Origin: Streptomyces fagopyri
GTDB taxonomy: Bacteria; Actinomycetota; Actinomycetes; Streptomycetales; Streptomycetaceae
DNA: 64,000 nucleotides
Direction: 5' to 3'
Assembly: GCF_009498275.1 (NCBI RefSeq)
Contig: NZ_CP045643.1
Span: forward strand, 5,270,001-5,334,000
The position numbers were made by a program, and so were the translations under genes. Under the pieces are notes generated by a model. That model saw nothing but the letters and a program-made list of their open reading frames with translations, did no database searches and had not been told where the DNA came from. Shown here piece after piece: positions 50,763-59,508 of this stretch; the stretch's first letter is position 1, and every line of letters starts with the position of its first letter.

Positions 50763-51602
50763 ATGTCGGAGGAGACCCGCAGCGACACGTACGCACAACT
50801 GGCCGCCCTCGGCCCTTACGGGGTCCGTCCGGGCCACGCGCTGATCACCATGGTCGAGCCGCACCCGGGTCACGAGTACGCGTACAACCGCTGGTACGAG
50901 GACGACCACTACTACGCCGGCGCGATGGCCATGCCCTGGATGTACGCGGGCCGCCGCTGGGTCGCCACCCGCGACCTCCAACTCCTGCGCCTGCCCGAGA
51001 AGTCGGCGATCGCACAGCCCGTCACCGCTGGGTGCTACCTCTCGACGTACTGGGTCACCGAGGGCCGTTACGACGACCACATGAAGTGGACCGTGGGGAT
51101 CAACAGGCGGCTGAATCGCGACGGCCGGGTGTACCAGGACCGGACCCATGTCTTCACGGCCTTCCAGGACCACGAGGCGACGGTGTACCGGGACGGCGCC
51201 GCGGGCCCCCGCGACCTCCACGCCCTCGACCACCCCTACGCCGGGCTGGTGCTGGAGGTGATCGACGCCGAAGGGCCGCAGCAGCGCGCCGAGTTGCTGG
51301 AGTGGCTGCGTTCCCGCCACCTCCCCGGCCGGCTCGCGCACTCCCCGGCCGCCATGGTCACGGTCTTCCGCCCCACCCCGCTCCCCGGCGACCGCATGAC
51401 GTACGTGAAGCAGGTCGAGGGTGTGGACACGCGGCTGACCCTGCTGTGGTTCCTGGAGACGGATCCGAGGGAGTGCTGGGCCCGGCACTTCGCCGGGCGG
51501 GAGGCGGAGGTGGCCGAAGGCGGCCTGGGGAGGGTCGAGTTGGTGGCGCCCTTCATTCCCACGGTGCCGGGGACGGACCGGTACGTGGACCGCCTGCGCT
51601 GA
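50763..51602 (+). CDS. Uncharacterised operator-controlled protein, possibly dimeric alpha/beta-barrel
   Basis: A 279-residue protein of no family I can name. The segment HALITMVEPHPGHEYAYNRWYEDDHYYAGAMAMPWMYAGRRW (quoted in parts: EYAYNRWYEDDHYYAGAM) has the helix-strand layout and Trp-Tyr-Glu-Asp-Asp-His pattern of EthD-like dimeric alpha/beta-barrel domains, and a second half (PYAGLVLEVIDAEG, then a late CWARHFAGREAEVAEGGLG) may be a repeat of that fold. No signal peptide is present. GAAGGGG precedes the ATG at 50763; the longer frame to 50715 is less likely. The perfect operator upstream places it in the catabolic regulon, where it may act as a small-molecule isomerase, hydratase or monooxygenase partner. 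Confidence 0.75.
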   Translation: MSEETRSDTYAQLAALGPYGVRPGHALITMVEPHPGHEYAYNRWYEDDHYYAGAMAMPWMYAGRRWVATRDLQLLRLPEKSAIAQPVTAGCYLSTYWVTEGRYDDHMKWTVGINRRLNRDGRVYQDRTHVFTAFQDHEATVYRDGAAGPRDLHALDHPYAGLVLEVIDAEGPQQRAELLEWLRSRHLPGRLAHSPAAMVTVFRPTPLPGDRMTYVKQVEGVDTRLTLLWFLETDPRECWARHFAGREAEVAEGGLGRVELVAPFIPTVPGTDRYVDRLR

Positions 51603-51636
51603 ACCGGCGGCACCCGCGGGAGTGTCTCCGGGAAAG

Positions 51637-51654
51637 GGCCGAGCCCCCTCGGCC
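51637..51654. terminator. Hairpin between convergent genes
   Basis: GGCCGAG-CCCC-CTCGGCC, a 7-bp perfect stem 35 bases after the unknown gene's stop. It is a weak candidate terminator. Confidence 0.4.
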
Positions 51655-51743
51655 GGGACGGCGGGCCAGTCGAGAGGGCTCTGTCTGTGGTGCGTATGCG
51701 GTTTGTCGGTGCAGTTGTGGGTGTCGGCGAAGATGTCGATGCA

Positions 51744-51953
51744 TCAGGCGAGGTCGAAAGCCCCCCGGCTCACCTCTGCCACGAAGGAGTTCCACGAGTT
51801 CGCGGGGAACGCCAGCGTGGGGCCCTCGGGGACCTTGGAGTCCCGAACGGCCATCGCCGCGAGAACCGGGGACTTGACCTCGACACATGCGCCGTTGCCG
51901 GTCGAGTACGAGGATTTGGTCCACGTGTCCGTGGCGCCTTGCTGGATTGCCAT
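51744..51953 (-). CDS. DUF397 domain protein
   Basis: A 69-residue DUF397 protein: TDTWTKSSYSTGNGACVEVK, MAVRDSKVPEGPTLAFPANSWNSFV. The ATG is preceded by GGAG and the frame is intact, unlike the copies at 3526 and 17047. It lies on the same strand as the XRE/DUF5753 gene about 270 bases upstream; such pairs are thought to form regulator-partner modules in Streptomyces. Confidence 0.88.
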   Translation of the reverse strand: MAIQQGATDTWTKSSYSTGNGACVEVKSPVLAAMAVRDSKVPEGPTLAFPANSWNSFVAEVSRGAFDLA

Positions 51954-51987
51954 GATTGCTCCGATAGCCAGTCGTCGAGTTGCTGTC

Positions 51988-52025
51988 ACCGCACCGCGGA
52001 TTCGCTACGGAACTCGCGGTGCGGT
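51988..52025. terminator. Stem-loop between the XRE and DUF397 genes
   Basis: An 11-bp perfect stem ACCGCACCGCG / CGCGGTGCGGT with a 16-base loop, about 35 bases before the DUF397 start. It may separate the two transcripts or attenuate readthrough. Confidence 0.5.
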
Positions 52026-52221
52026 TTACGCCAACGTTGTTGCTTGATGGCGTGATCGACGCTACTCGCCAACATCGACGAGCGAAGCGACTATTCACTC
52101 GACCGGGTGGCATATTCCAGTGGGGTCTTCCGCCCTGGCATAGGGGGAGTGTATGGTGCCCCACTTCTTCATCAGGGGTGCGTTCGGAGCGCAGGAACAC
52201 GCCCCGGACACGTACTCCCTC

Positions 52222-53079
52222 TCAGCGCGCGTACTCCTTCGCGATGTCCGCGATGAGCTGCCGCGACTGCTCCACGTTCAGCGCCTGCGCCCGCAGATGC
52301 TCGTACATCACGCTGTACTTCTGGACGTCGTTCGCCTTCTCCAGGTACAGGTCGCTGGTGACACCCTCGATGTAGACGACGCTGGAGTCGGCCGCGTCGG
52401 GGAACTCCAGGATCGCGTACTGGCCGTTGAGACCCGGGTGCGCGCCCATGTCGAACGGGATCACCTGCACCGTGACGTGCGGGAACTGGGACTGCTCCAC
52501 CAGGTGCTCCAACTGGTCGCGCATGAGGGAGCGGTTCCCCACGACCCGGCGCAGCGCGGACTCGTCGAGGACGGTCCACAGGCGCAGCGGGTTGTCCGGG
52601 GCGGAGATACGTTCCTGTCGGCGCAGACGTACCTGGACGCGCTTGTCGATGTCGGCGGGCGCGGTCTCCGGCAGCGCGCCGGCGATCAGCGCCTCGGCGT
52701 ACGGCCGGGTCTGGAGCAGGCCGGGGACGACCTGGGGGTCGTACACGCGCAGGCTCGCCGCGTCGGTCTCCAGGCCGATGTAGACGCTGTACGGGATGTC
52801 GCCGAAGGAGTGCCACCAGCCCTGCTGGCGCGAGTCCTTGGCCATCTGCATCAGCGAGTCGACGATCCGGTGGTCCTCGACCTCGTAGACCCCGCACAGG
52901 TCGCGGACGTCACGCTGGCTGATGCTGCGCCGCCCGTTCTCCAGCCGGCTGATCTTCGACTGCGAGACCAGCAGGCGCTCGGCGACCTCTTCGGCCGTCA
53001 TGCCCTTGAGCTCGCGGAGCCGGCGCAGCTCCTGGCCCAGCCGGCGCCGCCGGACGGTGGGATTGACACTTGACGCCAC
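52222..53079 (-). CDS. XRE-family regulator with DUF5753 sensor domain (Scr1-like)
   Basis: A 285-residue protein. The XRE helix-turn-helix (RRRLGQELRRLRELKGMTAEEVAERLLVSQSKISRLENGRRS; here cited as MTAEEVAERL and SQSKISRLENG) fills residues about 10-75. The DUF5753 part contains YIGLETDAASLRVYDPQVVPGLLQT, VRLRRQERI and SSVVYIEGVTSDLYLEKANDV. Such regulators pair with DUF397 proteins and may control stress or phage-related responses. An inverted repeat 39 bases upstream could be its operator. Confidence 0.92.
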   Translation of the reverse strand: MASSVNPTVRRRRLGQELRRLRELKGMTAEEVAERLLVSQSKISRLENGRRSISQRDVRDLCGVYEVEDHRIVDSLMQMAKDSRQQGWWHSFGDIPYSVYIGLETDAASLRVYDPQVVPGLLQTRPYAEALIAGALPETAPADIDKRVQVRLRRQERISAPDNPLRLWTVLDESALRRVVGNRSLMRDQLEHLVEQSQFPHVTVQVIPFDMGAHPGLNGQYAILEFPDAADSSVVYIEGVTSDLYLEKANDVQKYSVMYEHLRAQALNVEQSRQLIADIAKEYAR

Positions 53080-53510
53080 GGGACGTGCACCTCCGGCTGC
53101 GGACCTCTACTTTGCGTATCTGCTGTTGAGCAGATTGCCACCAAGGTGCTTTCTACCGCTGGGAAACAGCGGATATGCGCTGGGTACGGGCCAGTTCGGG
53201 AATTCGGCGCGTACCTCGGCGCCTTCCGCACTCCCGCGCGGCCCGTCGGCGCATACCGCACGCATATGCGCCCCACCCCTGAACGCGGCCGCGCGGGGCG
53301 GCGGTGCCGTGTCGTCGTCCGGACGTACGGCCCACCGCCCCGCGCGAGCCAGCGGCTCCCGAACCGGATCCTGGGGACTGCGGTGCGGCGCTGGGTGATG
53401 CCGGGGTGCTGCCGGCGGTGCTGGGTACTGCGGGTGGTGCGTGCTCCGCGTGATGAACGCGGTGCGGCTGGTGCCACGGTGTCTGCCGGTGCGTGCCGTG
53501 GGACTGCGGC
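53080..53510. other. Gene-free region upstream of the XRE gene
   Basis: About 430 bases with no supported gene. An inverted repeat ATCTGCT-GTTG-AGCAGAT lies at 53118-53135, 39 bases before the XRE start, a likely autoregulatory site. A second repeat CCGCTG-GGAAA-CAGCGG follows at 53157. The rest, rich in GTGCTG-type words, precedes the end of the GPP34 gene and shows nothing else. Confidence 0.55.
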
Positions 53511-54266
53511 TCAGTGGACCACGGCGCGCGCCATGGAATCGTGGCGCGGTTGCATCGGAACACCGCGGGCGGGTTCCGGTGCGGTCCGGACTCCGGCGGT
53601 GGCCGGACGGCTTGCCGGTGCCGGGCTGCGACGCGGCTGTGCGACCGCGCCGTTCTGAACGTCCATGACCGCGTGGGCCACGAGGCCGCCCATGGGGTCG
53701 TGTCTGATCAGGTCCCGCAGCCGGGAGCGGGACGAGCGTCCCTCATTACCCGGATACAGGTGCTTGCCGAGACCGACCGCATGGGCCAGCGCGGCGAGCG
53801 CCGCGGTCCGCGGGTCCGGCGGTACGCCGGTGCGGATCGCGCTGTCCAGCCGGGACCTGATCTCCCGGCTGATCTCCGTGTCCGTCGCTTGGTAGCGAGT
53901 CGTCGGAAGCACCCCGCACATCTGGCCGGCCACGGCATGCACCATGCCGCACCTCTCCAGATGCGAGAGGTAGGTCTGGCGAAGTCCCAGTCGGGGCCCG
54001 CCAATCCAGTTGACCGCGCGTACGGGTGCTCCGCGCCGGCGAAGCAGTTCCAACGCACAGTCCAGTGTTGGATCTCCAGTCGGCCGTGGTGCCACCACGG
54101 CGATACGATCCCCGTCTGGGGCTATCCGTCCGGCCAGCGCCAGCTCTACTAGCTGTGCTCCGGCCAGACCGAGGTCGAGCGACTGCGGCTGTGCGGTGGT
54201 ACCCGTGGTCGGGTCCAACGCCAGCAGCAGAAGCTCCTCCGGAAGTGTTCTGCGGCTCCTGCCCAT
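53511..54266 (-). CDS. GPP34/GOLPH3-like family protein
   Basis: A 251-residue protein of the GPP34 (GOLPH3) family. The lead LPEELLLLALDPTTGTT, GLAGAQLVELALAGRI, LDCALELLRRRGAPVRAVNWIGG and RYQATDTEISREIRSRL, with the late DPRTAALAALAHAVGLGKHL, match actinobacterial members. In eukaryotes the fold binds phosphatidylinositol 4-phosphate; its bacterial role is unknown. The Pro/Arg-rich C-terminal 40 residues look disordered. It is divergent from the carboxypeptidase gene. Confidence 0.85.
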   Translation of the reverse strand: MGRSRRTLPEELLLLALDPTTGTTAQPQSLDLGLAGAQLVELALAGRIAPDGDRIAVVAPRPTGDPTLDCALELLRRRGAPVRAVNWIGGPRLGLRQTYLSHLERCGMVHAVAGQMCGVLPTTRYQATDTEISREIRSRLDSAIRTGVPPDPRTAALAALAHAVGLGKHLYPGNEGRSSRSRLRDLIRHDPMGGLVAHAVMDVQNGAVAQPRRSPAPASRPATAGVRTAPEPARGVPMQPRHDSMARAVVH

Positions 54267-54497
54267 CCATGCCTCCCCGCGTGGATGAATGACAGGGTGA
54301 CCCCTCTCACAATGGTCTGTCGAGAGTGCGTGACCGGTTCGTAGTGGAACCGGCAGGTATGTCGTTCTCGTCTACCGCAGGGGTTAAGCCCGCACACAGG
54401 ACACTGGTACATGGTTCGGACAGCGATGTCCGGGCAGCGGGTCAAGGGTTTCACGGTTCGTTGGGCGCCCGGTGGGTGGCGCACGGAGGAGGCATCG

Positions 54498-57230
54498 GTG
54501 GCGGGCGAGTCCCCCGACAGGTCGAAGCAGCACGAGTCGTCGGCGTCGTCGGCAGAAGCGACGTCGGGGACCCCGGCCGCGGTTCCGGGGCCGGTCCGGT
54601 CCGCCGCGGCCGGGGCGGCGGACCCCCGTCTGGCGGTGGCCCGCGAGCGGGCCGCCACGGTGCGGGTGGACCAGGCCACCGCGGTGTTCTCGACGAGGAC
54701 GCCGGCGGAACCGTCCGCCGCGTCCGGGGAGAAGGTTTCCGCGGGGGTCGGGGAGAAGACCTCCGGCGGGTCCGGGGAGAAGTCTCCCGGCGGGGACGCC
54801 CGGCTGCGGGCCGTGGTGGCCGCGTGGGTGTCGGGCGTGGACGAGGAGGAGCCCCAGATTCCGCAGGAAGCCGGGAGCGGGGCCGCGGGCGCCGAGGAGG
54901 CGGGGAAGCCCGCCTCGGCCGCGGAGGGCGCGGAGACGGCCGCGGAGGACCCGGGGACGGTCGACGGGGACGCCGGCAGTGCCGGAGGCGCGGCTGACGG
55001 AGCGTCGGCTGAGGAATCCGCGGACGACAACGATGCCGGGAGCGAGGACGAGGCCGGAGCCGGGGCCGGTGGCGACGACGGCGGGTCCGCCGCCGCGACC
55101 GATCGCGCGGTGACGGACGGGGCCGGCGCGGACACGTATGTGGACGCCGGTGCCGACGTCGAGTCGGAGAAGGACGCCGATCCGTCGGACACCGAGCCCG
55201 TGGCCGCGGACGAGGAGACGGCCGCGGACGGGACGAAGACCGCGGAGGCCGGTGGCGACGGCGGCGAGGCCGGGACCGAGCCGGACGCCGATGTTCACTC
55301 CGGTTCCGATGGCGCGTCCGCTGCGGGCGGCGACCGGGTCGAGGACGCGAAGCCCGCCGGGAACGCCGACGCGAAGCCCGACGCGAAGCCCGCAGGGAAG
55401 CCGGGTCCGGAGGATTCCTCGGAGGGCTCGCCCAAGGACTCGCGGGACGGCTCCGACGGCTCCGACGACTCAGACGGCTCCGACCGCTCCGACCGCTCCG
55501 AGGAGTCGGCGGCCGCCGCGAGCCCCGTGGCCTCGAAGCCCCCCGTGGACCAGCCCACCGCCGTCTTCAAGACGCCGAGGCGCCCGGCCGTGGACCAGCC
55601 CACCACCATGCTCAAGCTGGGCGACGTGAGGCCGGGCGCGAAGACCGACGCGAAGCCGGCCACGGACAAGCCCGCCGCCGGAACCCCCTCGGACAAGCCC
55701 GGACCGAAGCCCGAGCCGAAGACCGACGCGAAGCCCGGGAGCGCGCCGAAGCCGAAGTCGCAGCCGAAGGCCGGGGCAGCGGCCAAGGCCGAGGCCGAGG
55801 CCGAACGCACCAGCAGATTCGTCGCGCTCAGGCCCCTGGACGAGCCGGCACCGGCGAAGCCGAGGCCGGCGCCCGCCGACGCCACCGCCGCCCTGCCCCA
55901 GGTCGGCCCCGAGCGCACCACCCAGCAGCCGCTTCCGCCGAAGCCGCCGCTGGACCTGCTCGCCGAGCTGACGAACACTCCGCCGCCCCCGCAGACCCCG
56001 GTACGCACGCTGGTGCGCCGGGTCAAGATCTGGACCCCGCTGGCCCTGCTGCTCGTGGTGATCTTTGCGATCGCGCAGGCCGTACGTCCGCTGCCGAGCG
56101 CGACCCTCGCGCTCACCGCCGACGCCACGTACACCTTCGAGGGCGGCACCCTCGACCTGCCCTGGCCGGGCAAGGGACAGTCGGCCATAGAGGTCCAGGG
56201 CGTCGGCAGCCTCGGCACGGACGGCAAGCAGACACCCGCCCCCATCGCGAGCGTCGCCAAGATCATGACGGCGTACGTGATCCTCCAGGAGCACCCGCTG
56301 AAGGGGAACGAGGGCGGCGAGAAGATCACCGTCGACCAGCAGGCCGAGGACGAGTCGAAGCTGCCCGACGAGTCGACGGCCGCCATGTCGAAGGGGCAGC
56401 AGTTCACGGAGCGCCAGATGCTCCAGATGCTGATGATCCCGTCCGGCAACAACGCGGCGCGGCTGCTCGCCCGTTGGGACTCCGACAACAAGTCCTTCGT
56501 CGCCAAGATGAACGCCGCCGCCAAGAAGCTCGGCATGACGAACTCGACGTACACGGACCCGAGCGGGCTGCAGAAGACGACGATGAGCACCGCGACCGAC
56601 CAGCTGAAGCTGGCCGAGCGGGTCATGCAGGACGACGTGTTCCGCGGCATCGTAGGGATGGCCAGCGCCCAGGTCCCCGGCCTCGACAGCAAGATCTACA
56701 ACAACAACGACCTGCTGGTGAAGCAGGTCGGTGTGATCGGCCTGAAGACCGGCTCGTCGACGCCCGCCGGCGGCAACCTGGTGTGGGCCGCCACCAAGAC
56801 GGTGAACGGCAAGCAGCAGACGATCTACGGCGCGGTCCTCGGCCAGAACGCCGGGACCGGCAAGGTCTGGGACAGCCTCCAGCTCGCCCTCAGCAACAGC
56901 CAGAAGCTGATCGACAAGGTCCAGAAGGGTCTGACCTCCGCCACGGTGGTGAAGAAGGGCGACGTCGTCGGGTACGTGGACGACCAGCTCGGCGGCCGGA
57001 CCCCGGTCGTCGCCACCAAGAACATGACGGCGGTCGGCTGGCCCGGTCTGAAGACGAAGCTGTCGATCGGTGAGGACGGCCGGACGGTCCCGCACACGGG
57101 CAAGGCGGGCACGACCGTCGGCGTGCTGACGGTCGGCGACGGCTCCAGCCACGCCGTCAAGATCCCCGTCGCGCTCCAGAAGGACCTGGCCGAGCCGGGC
57201 TTCGGCGCCAAGCTGACCCGCGTGAGCTGA
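54498..57230 (+). CDS. D-alanyl-D-alanine carboxypeptidase with very long acidic cytoplasmic region
   Basis: A 910-residue protein. Residues 1-510 are disordered and rich in Ala, Glu, Asp and Lys, with three VDQxT repeats (VDQATAVF at 57, VDQPTAVF at 350, VDQPTTML at 365). One membrane helix (about 512-530) follows, then a PBP5-like S11 peptidase domain: SVAKI with Ser585 and Lys588, SGN at Ser649 and KTG at Lys750. The enzyme trims the D-Ala from peptidoglycan stem peptides outside the cell; the N-terminal region faces the cytoplasm. GTG 54498 follows a GGAGGAGG site; the ATG-like start at 54411 would add 29 residues. Confidence 0.9.
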   Translation: MAGESPDRSKQHESSASSAEATSGTPAAVPGPVRSAAAGAADPRLAVARERAATVRVDQATAVFSTRTPAEPSAASGEKVSAGVGEKTSGGSGEKSPGGDARLRAVVAAWVSGVDEEEPQIPQEAGSGAAGAEEAGKPASAAEGAETAAEDPGTVDGDAGSAGGAADGASAEESADDNDAGSEDEAGAGAGGDDGGSAAATDRAVTDGAGADTYVDAGADVESEKDADPSDTEPVAADEETAADGTKTAEAGGDGGEAGTEPDADVHSGSDGASAAGGDRVEDAKPAGNADAKPDAKPAGKPGPEDSSEGSPKDSRDGSDGSDDSDGSDRSDRSEESAAAASPVASKPPVDQPTAVFKTPRRPAVDQPTTMLKLGDVRPGAKTDAKPATDKPAAGTPSDKPGPKPEPKTDAKPGSAPKPKSQPKAGAAAKAEAEAERTSRFVALRPLDEPAPAKPRPAPADATAALPQVGPERTTQQPLPPKPPLDLLAELTNTPPPPQTPVRTLVRRVKIWTPLALLLVVIFAIAQAVRPLPSATLALTADATYTFEGGTLDLPWPGKGQSAIEVQGVGSLGTDGKQTPAPIASVAKIMTAYVILQEHPLKGNEGGEKITVDQQAEDESKLPDESTAAMSKGQQFTERQMLQMLMIPSGNNAARLLARWDSDNKSFVAKMNAAAKKLGMTNSTYTDPSGLQKTTMSTATDQLKLAERVMQDDVFRGIVGMASAQVPGLDSKIYNNNDLLVKQVGVIGLKTGSSTPAGGNLVWAATKTVNGKQQTIYGAVLGQNAGTGKVWDSLQLALSNSQKLIDKVQKGLTSATVVKKGDVVGYVDDQLGGRTPVVATKNMTAVGWPGLKTKLSIGEDGRTVPHTGKAGTTVGVLTVGDGSSHAVKIPVALQKDLAEPGFGAKLTRVS

Positions 57231-57239
57231 GCGGATGTC

Positions 57240-57276
57240 CTCGCGGGGCGCGCACGCGGTGCGCGCGCCCCGCGAG
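57240..57276 (+). terminator. Terminator after the carboxypeptidase gene
   Basis: A perfect 14-bp stem CTCGCGGGGCGCGC / GCGCGCCCCGCGAG with a nine-base loop, ten bases after the stop codon. Confidence 0.75.
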
Positions 57277-57467
57277 CGCCGCGAGCGCGCCCCGGAACAC
57301 CATCTGAACGTGCCGTGAGCGCCACGCGAACGGGCCGCACCCCGCCGGAGACGCCCCACCCGGGCGCTCCCCGGCGGGGTGCGTGCTAGCGTCGCGAGAT
57401 CGGGGCAGGTCGCGGGCCGCGGGTCCCGGGGCGAGCGCGAGAAAACGGGACACAGGAGTGCCTTGTA

Positions 57468-59399
57468 GTGGCGACAGCGGAGCCGACACACGCCGACGAC
57501 GCCGATCCGGACCCCGGGGCGGGCTCGCGAATACGGCTACCCGCACGTCCCGCCGACGCCGACGGGCCGAAAGACCCTGACCCCCCGGACGGCGCCGAGG
57601 CGCGGAACGGCGCCGGCGGACCGAACGGCGCCGCCGAGGCCGGCGGGCCGAACGGCGCCGCCGAGGAGCCGAGGACCCGTGCCGCCCGGCTGAACGGCTT
57701 CCTGCACCGGCACCCCGTCGCGGTCGTCACCGCGCTGGCCGGACTGCTCCACCTCGCGTGGTTCTTCTCGTTCGCGAACAGTGGCGGGGACCTCGCGGCG
57801 CAGGACGCGTGGGCGGAGTTCGTCGGTCGGCACCCGGACTCCGCGTACAACCTCGCCTGGTACGGCGGTATGCACCCGGTCTCGTACAGCGTGGTGTCGC
57901 CGTATCTGATGTCCGTGCTCGGCGTCCGGACCACGATGATGATCGCGGGGACGATCTCCGCCGGGCTGCTGACGATGATCCTGATCCGCAGCCGCGCGGT
58001 GCGCGAGCCGCTGTGGCCCGCCCTCGCGGGAGTCTTCGCGCTGCTGTGCAACGCGGCGTCGGGCCGTGTCACGTACGGCCTGGGCATGGTGTTCGCCCTC
58101 GCCGCCGCCGCGGTCGTGTTCTGCTGGCCCTACCGCTGGCGTCACAAACGCTGGGCGAAGGCCCTGTGCGCGGCGCCGCTCGCCGCGCTCGCCACCGCCG
58201 CGTCGCCGGTGGCCGGGCTGTTCGTCGGCCTGGTCGCGGCGGCCCTCTTCCTCCAGAAGCGGCGCCCGGGGGCGTACGCGCTCGGGATCGCGCCGACACT
58301 CGTCGTCGCCGCCTCCGCCTGGCTGTTCCCCTTCTCCGGGACCCAGCCGATGTCCCTGGGCTCGGCCTCGCTGCCGCTGATCTACTCCGTGCTGGTCTTC
58401 GCGCTCGTGCCCAAGGAGTGGAAGACGGTACGGATCACGGCGGCGGTGTACGGCCTCGGTGTCCTCCTCGTCTGGCTGATCAGCTCGCAGATCGGCTCCA
58501 ACATCACGCGGCTGGCGATGCTGTTCGCGGGGGTGGCGCTGCTGGCGGCGCTGCCGTTCACGGTGCCGAGGACGCGCAAGTGGTACGTGACCGTCATCGC
58601 CTTCGTCGGATTCACCGGGTGGATCGGATTCAAGTCCGTCGACGACATCGTGCACACGACACCGGCGGCGTCCTGGGCGCGGGAGCTCGCCCCGCTCGTG
58701 AACCAGCTCCAGGTCGTCGGTGCCGAGAAGGGCCGCGTCGAGGTCGTCCCGGCCCGCTCCCACCGCGAGGCGTCCGCGCTCGCGCCGTACGTGAACCTCG
58801 CCCGGGGCTGGAACCGGCAGGCCGACATGGAGCGCAACCCGCTCTTCTACGACGACACGCTCAACTCCGCGAACTACCACGAGTGGCTCCAGCGCTGGGC
58901 CGTCCACTACGTGGTGCTGCCCAAGGGGGAGCCGGACGGCAACGGCGGTGAACGCGAACGCCAGCTGGTCCAGCGCGGCATGCCCTATCTCCGGCAGATC
59001 TGGGGCGACGCGAACTGGCAGCTCTTCTCGGTGACGGATCCGACGCCGCTCGCCGACCCGCCGGCCGTCGTCGACCGTGCCGAGCAGGGCGAGCTGACCA
59101 TCGAGGTGAAGAAGGCGGGCCGCGTTCTCATCCGCGTCCCGTACTCGCCGTGGCTGGGCCTGGTCGACGCCGAGGGCAAGAGCGTGAAGCCGCCCCAGGA
59201 AACGGAGAAGTCCAAGCACCACCGGGCCGAGGGCGCCCCGAAGACGTACGACAACCTCAACGGCTGCCTCATGGAGACCCAGGAGAACGCCTCCGGCGAC
59301 AAATGGACGGAACTCCTGGCGCCGGCCCCCGGGGTCTACCGCCTGGCGGCCCCCTACCAACTCCCCCGGGGCACCCCCTGCCCGGAGGAACTCCGCTGA
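57468..59399 (+). CDS. Polytopic membrane protein with extracellular C-terminal domain
   Basis: A 643-residue protein. The first 80 residues are disordered (Pro/Asp/Gly-rich, repeating GGPNGAAE). Then follow about eleven hydrophobic helices between residues 83 and 390 (HPVAVVTALAGLLHLAWFF, MMIAGTISAGLLTMILI and others), and a soluble C-terminal half with SHREASALAPYVNLARGWNRQADMERNP and YHEWLQRWAVHYVVLP. The layout resembles GT-C type glycosyltransferases or related membrane enzymes, but no catalytic Asp/Glu motif can be pinned down. A GTG start preceded by AGGAG is used. It could act in cell-envelope synthesis, given the neighbouring carboxypeptidase. Confidence 0.8.
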   Translation: MATAEPTHADDADPDPGAGSRIRLPARPADADGPKDPDPPDGAEARNGAGGPNGAAEAGGPNGAAEEPRTRAARLNGFLHRHPVAVVTALAGLLHLAWFFSFANSGGDLAAQDAWAEFVGRHPDSAYNLAWYGGMHPVSYSVVSPYLMSVLGVRTTMMIAGTISAGLLTMILIRSRAVREPLWPALAGVFALLCNAASGRVTYGLGMVFALAAAAVVFCWPYRWRHKRWAKALCAAPLAALATAASPVAGLFVGLVAAALFLQKRRPGAYALGIAPTLVVAASAWLFPFSGTQPMSLGSASLPLIYSVLVFALVPKEWKTVRITAAVYGLGVLLVWLISSQIGSNITRLAMLFAGVALLAALPFTVPRTRKWYVTVIAFVGFTGWIGFKSVDDIVHTTPAASWARELAPLVNQLQVVGAEKGRVEVVPARSHREASALAPYVNLARGWNRQADMERNPLFYDDTLNSANYHEWLQRWAVHYVVLPKGEPDGNGGERERQLVQRGMPYLRQIWGDANWQLFSVTDPTPLADPPAVVDRAEQGELTIEVKKAGRVLIRVPYSPWLGLVDAEGKSVKPPQETEKSKHHRAEGAPKTYDNLNGCLMETQENASGDKWTELLAPAPGVYRLAAPYQLPRGTPCPEELR

Positions 59400-59401
59400 C
59401 C

Positions 59402-59454
59402 CCCTGGGGGCCGGACTCCCGGGGGCCACACTCCTGGAGGCTGCGCCCCCAGGG
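59402..59454. terminator. Hairpin after the membrane-protein gene
   Basis: CCCTGGGGGC pairs with GCCCCCAGGG around a 33-base loop that contains further pairing. It starts two bases after the stop codon. Confidence 0.55.
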
Positions 59455-59474
59455 AGAGGACGGGTCGGGTAGGG

Positions 59475-59500
59475 GCGCCGGGGGCGAGACCCCCCGGCGC
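59475..59500. terminator. Hairpin before the MerR gene end, convergent
   Basis: GCGCCGGGGG / CCCCCGGCGC with a six-base loop, directly before the minus-strand MerR stop. With the previous hairpin it would terminate both converging transcripts. Confidence 0.65.
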
Positions 59501-59508
59501 ACCCCCAC

